A stretch of 64,000 bases of DNA from Cudoniella acicularis (GCA_013054445.1 JAAMPI010000054.1:1-64000), one strand, 5' to 3'. Counted from the stretch's first letter, positions 35,172 to 47,839 are shown. The notes: generated by a model from the sequence alone, not told the origin. Translations and numbers: made by a program.

Positions 35172-36069
35172 TTATGTGGTAACCAAAAACATCGGGTCAA
35201 AATGTGAAGCAACAGATAGGCCAATGATGAATAGCGGACCCAGTGCCAGCCAAAGCGCGCCAGGTAGGAAAGGAATCCACCAAGAGCCAATATAATGAAC
35301 ATTCCAGAAGCCTGCGATGAGACCTAGGTAATGTCAGTTTGAATTTTTCGAGGATGAAATATTAAAGCTCACCTGCAACGGAAACAGTCCCCTCAACCCC
35401 AGGCAAGATCCAAGAAAGGAGATATACATGTCTCGGCGGATTAGTCCCAGCGATATGCGACGTCATAACGAATGCACAAGAAATGAAAACCCAATCAATA
35501 CACAGTGCAATAAAAGTAGTTGTAATAAGCCACTTGCGTTTTGTTCTAGGCTTGCCTGGCACAAATATTCCTAGGACAGCAAGAACCCAACTTTCGCGAT
35601 TGATATTCAGGACTCCTAAGAGAAGAGGGAATTGTAACCAGGCTGGTTCATTCTGGACTTTTCCATCTTGAGCCCAGACAAAGATAGTGACAAAGATGGC
35701 ATATGAGGTGGCGCCTACTTGAATAGCCCACGAAGCGTAATTTAAGAAACCAGCTTGCTCGGGACAGTCTTCGAGGTGGTCAATTTGAGAACCGATTCCA
35801 GGATCCAACGTCACTAAGTCTATGACCGATTTTGTAATTGTGTCTGAATTTCCAGCTGCGAACGCGGCCATAACTGAACGTTTGCCAAGTCCTGCTCGTG
35901 AAAATAGGTTAGAAAGTTTCTGATGGAAGGAGGCGGAAATATTAACCAGCATATCAACAGTCTGCAGCCCATCCATGATCTAAACCCTTTCCGCATGCAA
36001 ACAAGGCGCCAATGAGCCACATATTGACCCATCCAATTGCAGTGATAATTGGAGTTGTCAGTCAAGCAT
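35172..36069 (-). pseudogene. Multi-pass membrane protein gene, frame-broken
   Basis: From ATG 35976 the exons 35373-35976 and 35172-35323 (49-bp intron, GTGAGC...CCTAG) encode 251 aa with several membrane segments (YAIFVTIFVWAQDG, LITTTFIALCIDWVFISCAF, LWLALGPLFIIGL) and a conserved-looking SWILPGVEGTVSVAG. Just upstream, a different frame encodes another membrane segment, TAIGWVNMWLIGALFACGKG, that belongs before it: joining needs a one-base change at about 35976-35982, and its own start (ATG 36069) is also out of phase. The gene is either a relic with two indels or a shortened gene starting at 35976. The family is not recognised. It lies three bases from the stop of the Cys-rich gene at 36072. 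Confidence 0.55.
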
Positions 36070-36071
36070 TC

Positions 36072-36710
36072 TCAATGATATAATGCCATGCTGTTCCAGG
36101 ACTGTCTAGACTTTCTGAGAGGAGTCACAATCGGTGTTGTAGTTGGTGCAGCTGCGGTAGTATTTGAGGGAATTGGCGCTGTTGTGTTGGAGACGCCATT
36201 GGCAGCAACAGATACACCTTTGCCATCAGAACAACAAGTGGAATCCGTGAGGCAACAGAGACTCCCATCATTACATATTTGGATCTCGGGAGCGCCATCT
36301 GTAGCACCTGGTGTGTTTTAGCTTTTTCATATTTTCACGAGGAGAAATACTCAGAAGGGGGAGATACCACGGCAGGATAGGCACTCACAACAGAGAGGCG
36401 CGCGACTCACTAGGAATCTGAACTGACTTGAACATGCTACTGGGCAATAAGGAGAAGTCCATGTGCTATCTGTGCAAGCCTCGCGCCAGAGGGTTCCATC
36501 AGAAGTCTTGCAAAGCCCTTGGGTTGTGCAGACGTCACCTTGTGATGCGAGGCAGCACATACTTACTCCTTTCGATGAGCATGGTGTAAATTCCGAACCC
36601 AGATAAATAGCTTCTGTTCCATCTCGCCAGTAACAGCTTGCTGAAGCACTTGACCTGATGAAAAGTACATAGAGCAGTTGCGCTCTTAACCTTTGCTGAA
36701 GAACCCTCAT
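36072..36710 (-). CDS. Cys-rich secreted protein, sister of the 5213 gene
   Basis: Exons 36389-36710 and 36072-36307 give 185 aa. The N-terminus is hydrophobic (LLYVLFIRSSASA), a plausible signal peptide. The ectodomain repeats the Cys pattern of the gene at 5213: SCYWRDG, CSSKGVSMCC, GLCKTSDG, CTDSTWTSPYCPVAC, then QICNDGSLCCLTDSTCCSDG after the intron. A Thr/Pro/Ala-rich stalk follows, but the frame ends MALYH without the membrane anchor found in the sister gene. Of two good GTGAGT donors, the one at 36388 keeps phase. Loss of the anchor may reflect a stop mutation or an unrecognised further intron. Together with the neighbouring broken membrane gene, this locus looks partly decayed. Confidence 0.6.
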
Positions 36711-38032
36711 GCAATGGCCAAAAAAAAAAATGAAGCTAGAACATACCGTATCTAAGAAACAGAACAAACCAGAAGTCATATGGCGGGGGTGAGCCCCATT
36801 TTGATCGCATACAAAATTATTCCGTACCGCCAGAAAATGGTCCTATGGGCTGCCTGCGGCGTAGAATTTCTTGTGTAACAAGCAGTAAAAGACCCTAGGA
36901 TCAAGGGGTATTTTGGCCACTGCGACCATAAAAAGATGGCTGCCAACTCGGACAAACCCCAGTGCAGCCCAAACGTTAAAGCCGTCGAATGTGGAGAGAG
37001 CCAATGGAGAGGATCAGGAGACACTTTGTGGCTTGACTCCCCCGTCTTCCCTCAACTTTTCCAACGCTTCCCGGGTCAAGCTGAAGTTTTGCAAGATAAG
37101 CCTCGGTCGAATGTTAGACTTCAGGCAGCCTTGGGGGTCCAATGCAATCGAAAATCGAGATTCGGGAGTCAAGAAAGAGTCGGCAAGGGGGCGTAAAACT
37201 ATCTCGAAAGTAAAATAAATGGGCTAGGAGTTGTACTGTAAAGCTTCGTCAAGTTAAGGTTTTATCTTTGTTATGGGCTGAAATCAGGCTCGGGATATTG
37301 CAGGGCGGGCTGTCCCTTGAAGGGCTACAGTAGCAAGCCATTTAACGTGGAAAACCCGTTAGCATTTAATGATCAGACCAGCTCATGTTGTTTCTTTGAA
37401 TGTCTTGGCAAAGTATTTTGTGCCACAGGCTTCTAGGGCACAAATCCTTCTAAACAACGACCCTATGACATGAAGAAACTGCTCCGGAGGCAAATCGTTT
37501 GACGAGCGCGAGAGGGACAACAGACCTCAGCGAAAAACAGCAGATAAGATAAAAATTGAGGAGGAGGTGGGGGGAACGATTCGCAAAACACTCGTCACTG
37601 TCAGTTGACACTTTTATTAGGCTTCTGATCTGTATAGCACTCCCCATACTTTGCTCCGCAGCTATCCCTTCCACAGATCACTCCCGCTCAATGCTGCATT
37701 CTGTTTCGAGTAGGGCCGGGCTTGCCTATACCTCATCTACGTATATCATATATGTTTGCAGATAATCTTCTTCCTCCCCCTCAATCATATGGCCCGTGTA
37801 GTCGTACACAGCAAAGACTTTCATGATATCATAATGCCTCGACTAGCTCGTGCCCCTCGTCTTGGGTATCATCAAATATCTTAAAACTGAATCGTGAAAT
37901 CTAGTTCTCATCTCCCGGGCTTTCTGCCGCTGATGCTGAAATGCTGTTCAAACTCGATATAAAATCCTCCCATGTTGTTGCTGAGACGTTCTCAGCTTAC
38001 CTTCTCACCAGTTCCTCATCTCGAGGTTCAAT
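36711..38032. other. Intergenic
   Basis: About 1.3 kb with a promoter for the Cys-rich gene and the 3' region of the PAS kinase. Frames around 36913-37218 lack protein-like features. Confidence 0.5.
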
Positions 38033-41000
38033 TCAGCCTGACACTTCGTCGTCCTCCTCGATCTGACACCAAGGGTGTTCTAACACCTTCTCGATCGTGA
38101 TTCTTGACTCAACATCTCGGTCAAGCATTAGGCGAATCAAATCGATACTATCCTCGCTCATTACATATGGAATTCGCAGATCATGATCCATAATCTCATC
38201 AATGCTGTAGAAGGGGTTCTCCTTGTAAATGATGGTGTAAAGGAGAATGCCGAGTGCCCAAACATCTTGCTCCTTACCACGATACGGCTTACCGCCGAGA
38301 ACTTCGGGAGCAGCATAATCTAGGTTTATGTTAGACCAGAATATCGAGGGAAAGCAGGGAACATACCAATTGTGCCCACAAAGACATCGAATGGGCCATT
38401 TTTGATGTAGGCAGCGCTACCAAAGTCGATGAGTTTGATGTTTCCTTCACCGTCTAAAACTACATTTTCATCCTTGATATCTCGGTGTACCACGAAAGCT
38501 TTGGTGTGAAGATGATGAATGGCTTTTGCAACTTGGACAAAGATACTGCGACACTCATTTTCCTCCATGTTGACACGAAGCTCGATGTAATCAAAAAGAT
38601 CCATACCAGGAAGACCATGGGGTATCATTTCAATGTAATAGTTAATGTCATCTTCGAAGAAATCGGACATCTCGACGATGTTAGGATGCTTCAGTCCGTC
38701 CCGCCTGAGGTAGTCGAGCACGTGGATTTCCAGAGGAACGGTACCCAGTCTCCGATCTCGCGTCCAAGTATCAACAAGAATTCGCCGCTTCGTCACATAC
38801 TTGAGGACCATTTTCTTGTTGCCATTTTTCTTATATCTCGCGAGTTTTACCTGACCGTAAGCACCCTGTCCCATTTCTTCGAGAATAACGAAATCATCGA
38901 TGGTCTTCTTATGAGCAGGCTCGACGATCTCTGGAACCTGCTCTCTCTTTTTCTCTTCTTTCGAGGCAGGAGGTTCACGACCAGTTATCTTCGCAGCAGT
39001 CTTTTTCGCAGCCGCTTTCAACTGGGCGGTGAGTAAAGATGCATGCGATGGCTCTTTGCGTGGTTCCGAGTCCGAGTCCATATCGATAGGACTTGCAATT
39101 TCCGTTTGCCCAGGGGAAGGTTGATGGAGAGGGGTGGCAATGCCTGAAAGTAGTGGCGAAGCGGCACCAAGATTGTGTTTAGATGCATGGATATGACGAG
39201 AATAAGTAATCCACAGGGCATAGACCAGCTCACTGGCCGGCTCCGGCTTCGGGATGGTATGGTCGTCTTCCTCATCACTCCTTTCTTCAATAACATGCTC
39301 TTGGTAGACCGGAGGATTACTATCTGACTTGACCACTCTCAATTGTGCATCGATTTTGATTTCAGCCCCATCCCTATGCTTGGCTGGAAGACCATCTGGT
39401 CGGAGAAAATATGAAGCAGCATCGGCTTTGCCGTCCCGTAAGGCTAAGAATGCCCGGGCTCGACGAAAACTATGTTCGGGAATAACAATGCCATCAGCCA
39501 GATGTACACCGTCTTCCTCTGTCAGAATCTTTAATATGCGATCGAAATCAGGTATGAGATCAGTGATCGGCCGTCCGTCGGGCTTTTCCTGTCCAAAAAG
39601 AGCTGCTGAGAACACTGAGTTGGAGCTGGTAATTTCTAGAGTTTTGGCAGAAAGGACCATGATTCCAGCAATATGCGGAAAGCTGGAGACTCGTAGATCG
39701 GTGCCTCCTGGAACTCTCTCAACAATGCAAGGAATATTCACCCGTCCGGAATTGCGAGCGGTGAAGTATTTACGTTTCGCGACCTCAGCATAGTCAATTT
39801 CTTCGCTTTTACCATCAATTCCTTGTCGAGGCAATCTTGGTAAAAGCTTTCCGACATCCATTCCCACTCTTGAGATATTCTCTCCCCATATTGGTCCTGT
39901 GGATCCACTTATCTTTGTCACTTGAGCATCATCGTCAAGACTTAGGACAGCAACGTCCTCATGAATTTCTTCAAGAACCCATATCAACCCGCCTCTTTTC
40001 TCTTTGACCCACAAACTTGCAGAGCCCGTTGCCCCGTTACGCTTTTGGATTGGAACTACATCACCGCAGAGCAAAACACCCCGAGACTTGTTGCTGGGGT
40101 GATATAATCCGCCTTTAACAGCTTTTGTTCTTGCTACGAGGCTAGATCCTGCTCCATCGTCAGTTTGCGCTCTTCGAGGCGACGGCTTTTGAGACTGTCG
40201 AGAGTTGGGCCGGCTGAGGAGAGCTGCCGTAACCCCTGATCTCCCAAGAAGAAATGAAGTAGTTGATGTCGGACTAGGTTGTTGGCTGCGGCTAGGCTCT
40301 GGTGACCTGGGGGTTTGTCTGCCCGTTTCAACCCCTGTCGTGCCGGGTGATCGCAGCTTCTCTTCTAACCATGCCCGCCGCTCTTCCCGTACTACTTCCA
40401 TGATGCCCATTTTGCGAACTTCAGCTTTTGTCACCCCAAACACAAGACAGGCAAGATCATTAGCAGCTAGGATTGTGTATGGTGCAGTACTTTCCGTGGT
40501 AAAGATGGCTTGAGCTGCTGGGGCCCACCGACTTGAATGGGCATGTACCGCGGGTCCAATGGGGTGGAGGCCTGACCTCCCAAATGATGATGGCCCAGCG
40601 GATTGAGGCATAGAAGGAGATAACAGCTGGTCATGGAGCATGTCGCCAGCAATATATGGCTGTGCTAAGGCATCCATAAGCTTGTTTTGCAAGGATAGGG
40701 GCGCCAGATCTGTAAAGGCCCTTTTGAGACTCTGCCGTCGAGTTATTGGAGGTGATGTCTTTGCTGTTGTCCTACTTTCGTTCGTAGGAGTTCGAGAAGA
40801 GACTTCCGAATCAGGCTGTAATGCCGTAGAGGTGTCTTCCGTCACTTCTCCTGTTTGTGATTCGTCTTCCGGCAAACCTTCAATTCCCAAAGCAGCTGCT
40901 TTTTCAATACTAGTTGTGGTTCGGGGACTTTCCAAAAGTTCAGGGCTCTCTGTTCGTCGAATAAAGCTGGTATCAAACACATTCATCGCATCTTCCGCGG

Positions 41001-41511
41001 ATACAGGCCTAGGAAGGGGTCCTGCTAAGTGTGCTTGCCCAGAGCCTGCAATATTGTTTGCACCAACCAACTTTGCTCTCGCCAGTAGGTCTAGCATACC
41101 TTGCACTTCTTGATCTCCACTAACTCGCGCTTGTGCACTGACTATGCCGGCATTTGTAGTTCCCCATCCCAACTTCTGCGACATGAACTCTACCGATCTT
41201 TTCAGAACATTTTGACGGTTGTGTATGAATTCCTCGGATTGATGGGCGAAGGAGAATGAATGGAGAGATTCTGAAGGAAATCGACTTAAGTCTTCAGTGA
41301 AATTCAGAGTTGGTGAAGATGGTCCGGAGGGAATGGCCATAGAGGCAGTTCGAGAACTAGGGAAAGATAAGGTCATAGATCCTGATCGAGGACCAGCAGA
41401 GTGATTGCGAGAGGAGGATTCAGATGAGGGAATAGTTGGAACTCGGGTGGGAGGTTGTTGGCGAATTCGCCTTAGACCAGAAGCACCCAGACCGTGCTCG
41501 TGCTCTGTCAT
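38033..41511 (-). CDS. PSK1: PAS-domain Ser/Thr protein kinase
   Basis: Exons 38367-41511 and 38033-38319 (47-bp intron, GTATGT...CCTAG) give 1143 aa. PAS kinases sense metabolic state and, in yeast (Psk1/Psk2), direct glucose use toward wall glucan and control translation. The N-terminal ~330 residues are Ser/Pro-rich. A first PAS-like segment lies near 340-395 (APYTILAANDLACLVFG) and a second near 590-690 (IAGIMVLSAKTLEITSSN, DLIPDFDRIL). The kinase domain spans about 865-1135: GQGAYGQV loop, lysine in MVLKYV, HRDIKDEN catalytic loop, DFG in LIDFGSAAY, and AAPE after the intron. All key residues are present. Confidence 0.95.
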
Positions 41512-44500
41512 GACTGGTGACCTGCGAGAAGAATGCCGTCAGCTTTTGTTCTCTGACTACAAGCCGTATGCTACGTATTCCCAGGCATCCGTAATAATAC
41601 TAGCAAGGAGGCACAGCATCCTGGAGACTAACATGGACATTGTGTCATACTCTGCTGCCGCCATTCCCGCATCGAAGGAGAACCGTATTCGAGCTTTCTC
41701 AGTGCCTTTTGAAATGTGTAAATTGCCCGTACTTCGATTTTTGGGGAGCAGCAGTTCGCTAGACCCCTCACTCTGGCGCCCTCGTGCTGGTTCTCCGTGT
41801 ATATCGACGCCTTGAAGAGGGGAATCAGGTCAGCCATTTTCTCGAATGTAGTGGAGGGGTAATGTTTCGCATGAAGGCAGTCATTGTAGAGTGGGGATCA
41901 CATCTCGGTATTTTTTCTGCCCTGCCGGCCCAAGCAATCGGTGATGACGCTGGTCCGCGAAACTGAAGAAAAAGACTCACCATAATGCTTGGGGCCATCG
42001 GGCTCTAGCATAATTGAACACAGTTGGAATTCTCGATAGTCGAATAGTAACTCTTGCTGAGCGCCCGATGAGCCCGATGACAGGTTTTGGTAATAAAGGA
42101 TTTCAGGATCCAAGGCGCTCGGGATTCAATCAATGAAAGTTGCGATTCTCTGCAAGGCTACCGCAGGGAAATATGACAGAGGTTTGCAATGTCCCACGGC
42201 GCTGCGGCTCTCCGTGTATATGTGTGCTTGTGTATGTGTTCTTCTCAATGCAAAAAGCCTCTGTCGCATGGATGGCTATAGGGATGTTGCAGGACGGCTT
42301 CTCTTGGAATGCATCGAATCGTGTAGTGGGGCTCGTAAGTTGGCGGCGCGGAATTACTGCAAGTACGGAGTTTAAATGCAGAGCCTGCTGCTCTTGGCAA
42401 AATCAAAGTCACCGGCTTTCAAAAGTGTTGTGAATAACGGAAGTTACATTACAGTATATCAGGAGAGAGTCGCACGGAGGACAGACCGGTACATATTGGA
42501 CTGGAGCTTGACTCAAATTCGCTGTGTCATGACTGAGCAAGATGGGCCAAGGAGCGTCGGGGTCTTAGATTAGGCCCTAGCTTATTACTGTATATTGCTA
42601 CCTTCACCTCCTCCACAACCCCTTTGATTCACCCCGCGACACCGTGTGATTTAACGACTATTCCTGCCAAAACCTACTGTAGAACCTTTCATTATACTTT
42701 ACAGTAAAATTGCTTGCGGTCGCATAGCGCGGGGCCCCAAAACATCCACGGACTCGTTCATCCCTCAAAGTCCACTCCTCACCTCGAAGCAAGTTCGTTG
42801 GTAAGAGGCATGAGCAATCTGGGCTCATAGATCACCGGTCAAGGTCATGCTCCTCAACATATCTCAGCGCCTGTCTCTGAATCCGGCTCAGAGTACTCTC
42901 GATCTCGCACATTTAAAACCATCCAACGCTTGCCATCGATACCCGTGGAGCCCGCCTCGGTTGCTACGATTGGTGCGGTCAATGCAAGACATCCTTTTGG
43001 GTCATGGGATGATGGGGGTCACTAAAAGAACTGCAAAACACAAGTAAAGCTTTTACAGTAATGGGGATGCTCGCCTGCTGTAGTATATGAAATAGCACAC
43101 CCTTTACCCGGCTTCTGCTAGCAGATGGTCATTGGACCAATGCAAATTTTTCTCAAAGCGCATGTTTTTCCTGACTTACAACGCTCTGGTCTCCTCCACC
43201 TTCATGATCAAGGTATCGTGATGGCTTTGCGGAATAGTTGTACGTTACATCTATACAGGCTATGCAATGGAGGCGCTCTCGAGGCTTATCTTGGCTTGCA
43301 CATGCTTGCGATGGCACTGCGAAACTTCCCGCTTAGTGATACAAGTGAGGCTCAAATCAGTCGTCACAGATCCTGCAGCCCTATGGCTATCAGTCGAATG
43401 AGAACTTTCAGAACACCTTTGTGTACCACTTCTTTTTGAACCTAAGCATCTATTTGATGGCTCGGCTTCTTTCCGGAAACCCGAAGCCTGCTCATAAGCG
43501 GAAGGATTGACATAGGACAGAATTTTGAGAACTAGTTAAATTCCGACGGAGAAGTTCTGATCTTTAAACCTGTTAACATTTTTCGTGGCTCAATGTAGCA
43601 TTCGTTGCAAGGTTGGGTTGGAAAGGTCTCCTGTTTTCTCCTGTTTATACTCCCCTCTTCGAAAAAAGCTCAAGCAGGGCTTGAAGAGACCCAGGCCAGT
43701 CACGTGATTCTACCATCAAACCATGATCTTCACGAGTCTGGTTAAACCGGTTTTTCTTCGCAACCTGAGAAGCTCGTGGCATGGCCGAGCACCGGCCGAG
43801 ATGCTAATTAAACCGCACTCTGTAACCTGAGCTCAGGATGGACACAAGCCCATCGATGACGCCGTATCTGGACATTGCACATGATCTCCTCAAACCACAC
43901 CCACATTTCAATGCACCAAGGGTCCAATCTTATCGTCGTGGGGAAATAGGCCGAATGGGCTGATAACAAAGGCCTCCGAGCTGGGCCGGATGATCAACTC
44001 AGGCATAGTTGGCATGTGCAGCATCTTCTGAAGCGTTCTGAAGCTTCTCAGCTTCCTTCTCCCGTCAACGTTCTAGAGTGTTCAAGGCCCGATGTAGCGC
44101 CGGCGCACCACGCCCCTTTTTGACACTTCCTCTGGATGAAGCAACGAGTACTGAGGAGCACTAGTATCTTACAGAAGAGGCCGTTGGTGTTCTTCCGAGA
44201 GACCGTCTGGCTCAGCCACTCGGCAGCCTTTCTGGATGAAGAGATCTAGACGGATAAACAATAATTCTCTTAGGAAAATACATCTGGTCCACCAGGTCCG
44301 GCCCACGACGGTCTCTTGGCGGTCGGGGACGGCGAGGGGTCAGAACTTGAAGCGAACTAAACCCCGCAGAGCAGCGGCAAGGGCATCCGCTTGAGGGTTG
44401 TACAGAACGAAGGTAAGCCAATAGAGGCATCACCGCGACATGCAAAAACCACCAAAAATCACTCCTTTTTTTTGTCTCCACAGGGTATGGCGGACGGCCC

Positions 44501-45351
44501 CATCACTCTGAAAGGCAGCCAGCATACTGAGGGCAATAGCGGTAGGCTCGCGTGGTCAAGCCTTGGGGCAGATAGTGCTGCCGTGGCTGCATTGCACTGC
44601 ATGGGAAGGGATGGAAAGAGGGCCAACTTGGCCTAAAAAGGTCCAGCTCGAGTGCGACCAGACTGCTGGATGCACGCTTGGGGCTCGACTCGATGATTCC
44701 CCGTCGTTCTTAAAGCTGGCAGCTTCTTCAAGAGTTTCCTGTTTTCATTGAATGGAGACTGTCGTGTGATATTTGTGTGTGAAACCCCGCTGCCGTTGAC
44801 CGCCCACGAGACGCCAACATGTCTTTCGCTTCGCGATAAGAACCGATACCTTCGATATCTTAGATACTGGTAGAGAAGTGGGCACTTCGGCCGCTGAACA
44901 TAACTTCTCTGCTTTCGCAAGTAATTATTCAGTGTAAGAGCCCTCCTCTTTGAAACTTTCAAATCAAATGCCAGCTTTCGTCATCCTCCAGCTTCCCTGA
45001 AATTGCTGCTGCGTCTTTGTTCCCAGTTTGGCTAATACATTGCGTGTCAACCAGCATTACTTCAACACAGCCTCGCCTCGCCAGCGCCAGCTTTGCAGCC
45101 CAACTCCGTAATCCTAGCACGATAAAAGCCTTCATACTCATAGCTGTGGGCTGGAGAAAAAAACAGGAGTTGCAGAGATTCTTGTGAAGAAACAGGGTCC
45201 AACCGTGATCGTTGCCAGGATCACCACCCCCGCCTTCTCTTGAGCGCACGGCTCCTAACAATCACCTCATCACGACCAGCCAACAAGTAGAAGCACCAAA
45301 CATTGAGAAAACTCAACTCATTGCGGACATCAACAATCTCCATTGCCATTC
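41512..45351. other. 3.8-kb stretch without a supported gene
   Basis: Divergent upstream region of the PAS kinase and the F-box gene. Many short frames exist on both strands, none with a domain, splice signals or coding-like composition. A CACGTG occurs near 43702. It may hold long 5' leaders, non-coding RNA or old decayed sequence. Confidence 0.5.
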
Positions 45352-47493
45352 ATGGCGAGTCCTTCGCCCGAATTGATTATTGAGGCCGCTCCTCCAGCGC
45401 AGACGCCCATCGAACGATCTGAAGCTATTACTATCGATCCTCCACCAAAATTACGAGGGAGAACCAAGCTTCTGCAAGGTCTCCAGCGAATATCCTCGTC
45501 GCCTTCTCTTGCTCAATTAAGTCGGAAACGAGCGACAAGCAATCCATATGGCGGCAGAGGCACATTGTCGTGTGTGAGCTTAGCTTCAGGAAGCTCCCCT
45601 CGAACTTACGACAATTCCTATATTTCGAATTCATCTGCAGGAGGCTATTCCACCGCCCCTACCTCCATTCCGAGCACTCCTGGCGCAGATACGCCTTTCT
45701 TCGATGCTGCGAATAATCGATTAGCTATACGATTGAGGGAACATGGCCCTTATACACATGGCACATCTACACCCACAAGCCCTCTGCCGCCGGAGGTCAG
45801 GCCACACTCCAGAGGACCCCTCAGTCCCTTTTCACCTCATTCGGCAATTCCAGAGATCTTAGAGGATTACTTTTCTCTGACTATAGCTCCTTCGAAACCG
45901 ATACGACGAGCGAACTTCGACTTTTGGGCAGAAATACCTCACGAGATTAAGCTGGCTATTTTCGGATATTTGACGCCAAAAGAATTGGTACGAGCTTCGA
46001 TTATCAGCAAGGGATTCTATAAGTGGTGTTTTGATGGGCAACTTTGGACGTGTTTCGATGCATCCGAGTTTTATAAGGATATCCCCGCCGAATCTCTCGC
46101 AAAAATCATTGTCGCAGCCGGGCCTTTTGTGAAGGATCTCAACCTGAGAGGCTGTGTCCAAGTTGAACATTACAAGCGGGCAGAGGTGGTTGTGAAGGCG
46201 TGCAAGAACCTAATCAATGCTACTCTCGAGGGTTGCAGGAATATTCAGCGTTCGACACTTCACAACCTCCTCAAAAGCAATGAGAGACTTGCGAATCTAA
46301 ATCTCACTGGCCTTGCAGCCGTCAACAACGGCACTTGCAAAATCATTGCGCAATCTTGTCCATCTCTTGAGATGTTCAATGTTTCATGGTGTACTCATAT
46401 GGATGCAAAGGGTATCAGAACAATCATCAATGGATGCCCGAAACTGAGGGATCTTCGAGCGGGTGAGGTCCGGGGCTTCAACAATATTCAGCTTGCTCAA
46501 GATATATTCGAGACCAACAGACTGGAGAAATTGGTATTAAGTGGGTGTACTGATCTCACAGACGAAGCCCTTCAAACAATGATTGTTGGCCAGGAACCAG
46601 AACTTGACATACTCACCGATCTTCCAATCGTGCCAGTTCGTAGACTGCGTCACCTAGATCTCAGCCGATGCAATCGCCTCACCAGCCTGGGAGTGAAAAC
46701 TCTAGCTCACCTTGTCCCCGATCTGGAGGGCCTTCAACTCAGTGGATGCATGGCTTTGACAGACAGCGCTCTTTCCGATCTTCTGGCTACCACTCCTCGG
46801 CTCACCCACCTTGATCTGGAAGAACTCGCCGAGCTCACCAATAGCCTCTTCTTAGAGCATCTCGCAAAAGCTCCATGTGCTCCAGGCTTAAGACACCTTT
46901 CAATCAGCTACTGTGAGAATATAGGAGACACAGGCATGCTTCCAGTGGTTCGCGCTTGCGTCAGCCTAAATAGCGTTGACATGGACAACACCAAAATCAG
47001 TGACCTGGTATTAGCAGAAGCAGCATCTATGATTCGCACTCGCTCCTCACGCACAACCTGCGCTTTATCAAGACCACTCATCGGCCTCCGCATGGTAGTA
47101 TTTGATTGCCAAAACGTGACCTGGACAGGAATCCGAGAAGTCTTATCACGGAACTCCGAAGTCAAGAAACCAAGAGGCGGCCAATCCGAGGTGACATATC
47201 CAACCGAGATCATAAGCATGAAGTGCTTCTACGGATGGCAAATGACTGTAGATGAGCACATGAAGAGAGTTCTCAAAGGTGACTTACCTGCTGCAGGTAG
47301 GCTTGAGAGGAAGTGGACCGAGTACATGATGGCGAACGAAGAAGCTGGCGCTGAGGGCGCTGGAGCTAGACGAAGACGCAGGAGAGCCAGGGCGGCGCAG
47401 ATGCTGCACGCCGATGAAGAAGAGGGAGGTGTAGGTATGGGCGGCATTGGGCGCAGACGCAGAGCGCGGAGCAATGGCTGTTCAGTTATGTGA
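45352..47493 (+). CDS. F-box/LRR protein with C-terminal CAAX box
   Basis: A single exon of 713 aa from ATG 45352 (the frame is open slightly further up but without ATG). A Ser/Pro-rich N-terminus is followed by an F-box (about 190-235: FWAEIPHEIKLAIFGYL, ELVRASIISKGFYKW) and then at least ten leucine-rich repeats of the Cys-containing type (LNLRGCVQ, LVLSGCTDLTDEALQ, LDLSRCNRLTSLGVK, LQLSGCMALTDSALS) to about residue 580. The tail is very Arg-rich and ends NGCSVM. F-box/LRR proteins are SCF ubiquitin-ligase adaptors. The final CSVM fits a farnesylation CAAX motif, so membrane attachment is predicted, as known for human FBXL2/FBXL20. The substrate is unknown. It differs from Grr1, which lacks such a tail. 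Confidence 0.92.
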   Translation: MASPSPELIIEAAPPAQTPIERSEAITIDPPPKLRGRTKLLQGLQRISSSPSLAQLSRKRATSNPYGGRGTLSCVSLASGSSPRTYDNSYISNSSAGGYSTAPTSIPSTPGADTPFFDAANNRLAIRLREHGPYTHGTSTPTSPLPPEVRPHSRGPLSPFSPHSAIPEILEDYFSLTIAPSKPIRRANFDFWAEIPHEIKLAIFGYLTPKELVRASIISKGFYKWCFDGQLWTCFDASEFYKDIPAESLAKIIVAAGPFVKDLNLRGCVQVEHYKRAEVVVKACKNLINATLEGCRNIQRSTLHNLLKSNERLANLNLTGLAAVNNGTCKIIAQSCPSLEMFNVSWCTHMDAKGIRTIINGCPKLRDLRAGEVRGFNNIQLAQDIFETNRLEKLVLSGCTDLTDEALQTMIVGQEPELDILTDLPIVPVRRLRHLDLSRCNRLTSLGVKTLAHLVPDLEGLQLSGCMALTDSALSDLLATTPRLTHLDLEELAELTNSLFLEHLAKAPCAPGLRHLSISYCENIGDTGMLPVVRACVSLNSVDMDNTKISDLVLAEAASMIRTRSSRTTCALSRPLIGLRMVVFDCQNVTWTGIREVLSRNSEVKKPRGGQSEVTYPTEIISMKCFYGWQMTVDEHMKRVLKGDLPAAGRLERKWTEYMMANEEAGAEGAGARRRRRRARAAQMLHADEEEGGVGMGGIGRRRRARSNGCSVM

Positions 47494-47839
47494 TATGTGA
47501 TATGAGATATGAGCGAACCATCGTTGTCGATGCGGATGATACACTATTTTCTTCTCTCCTCTTTCTCTTTTCTTTTCACTTCGGCGTTCTGGATCATGGA
47601 TATGGATTTTATCATAGGGGCATAACTAGATTTTGCAGGCATTGAGGATTTCAATTCCCTTGTTTTTTTTTCGCCGACACCGGTTTTTATTCATTGGCTA
47701 GAGAATAGTGGTAGATCGCAGCATTGCAGAAGAACTTAGTTTTATTTTGCAGATACAACTCAATACGTAAATAATTCATAAATATGTCTTCTAGAACTTG
47801 GTGTGGCGCCGGGCTCCTGGCTTAATCTCCACACGCATG

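Noticed and set aside
43125..43439. 104-aa frame in the long gap
   Set aside because: No recognisable domain or splice signals; composition unlike neighbouring genes.
44240..44400. GC-rich patch resembling rDNA
   Set aside because: No recognisable rRNA core sequence; only base composition was similar.
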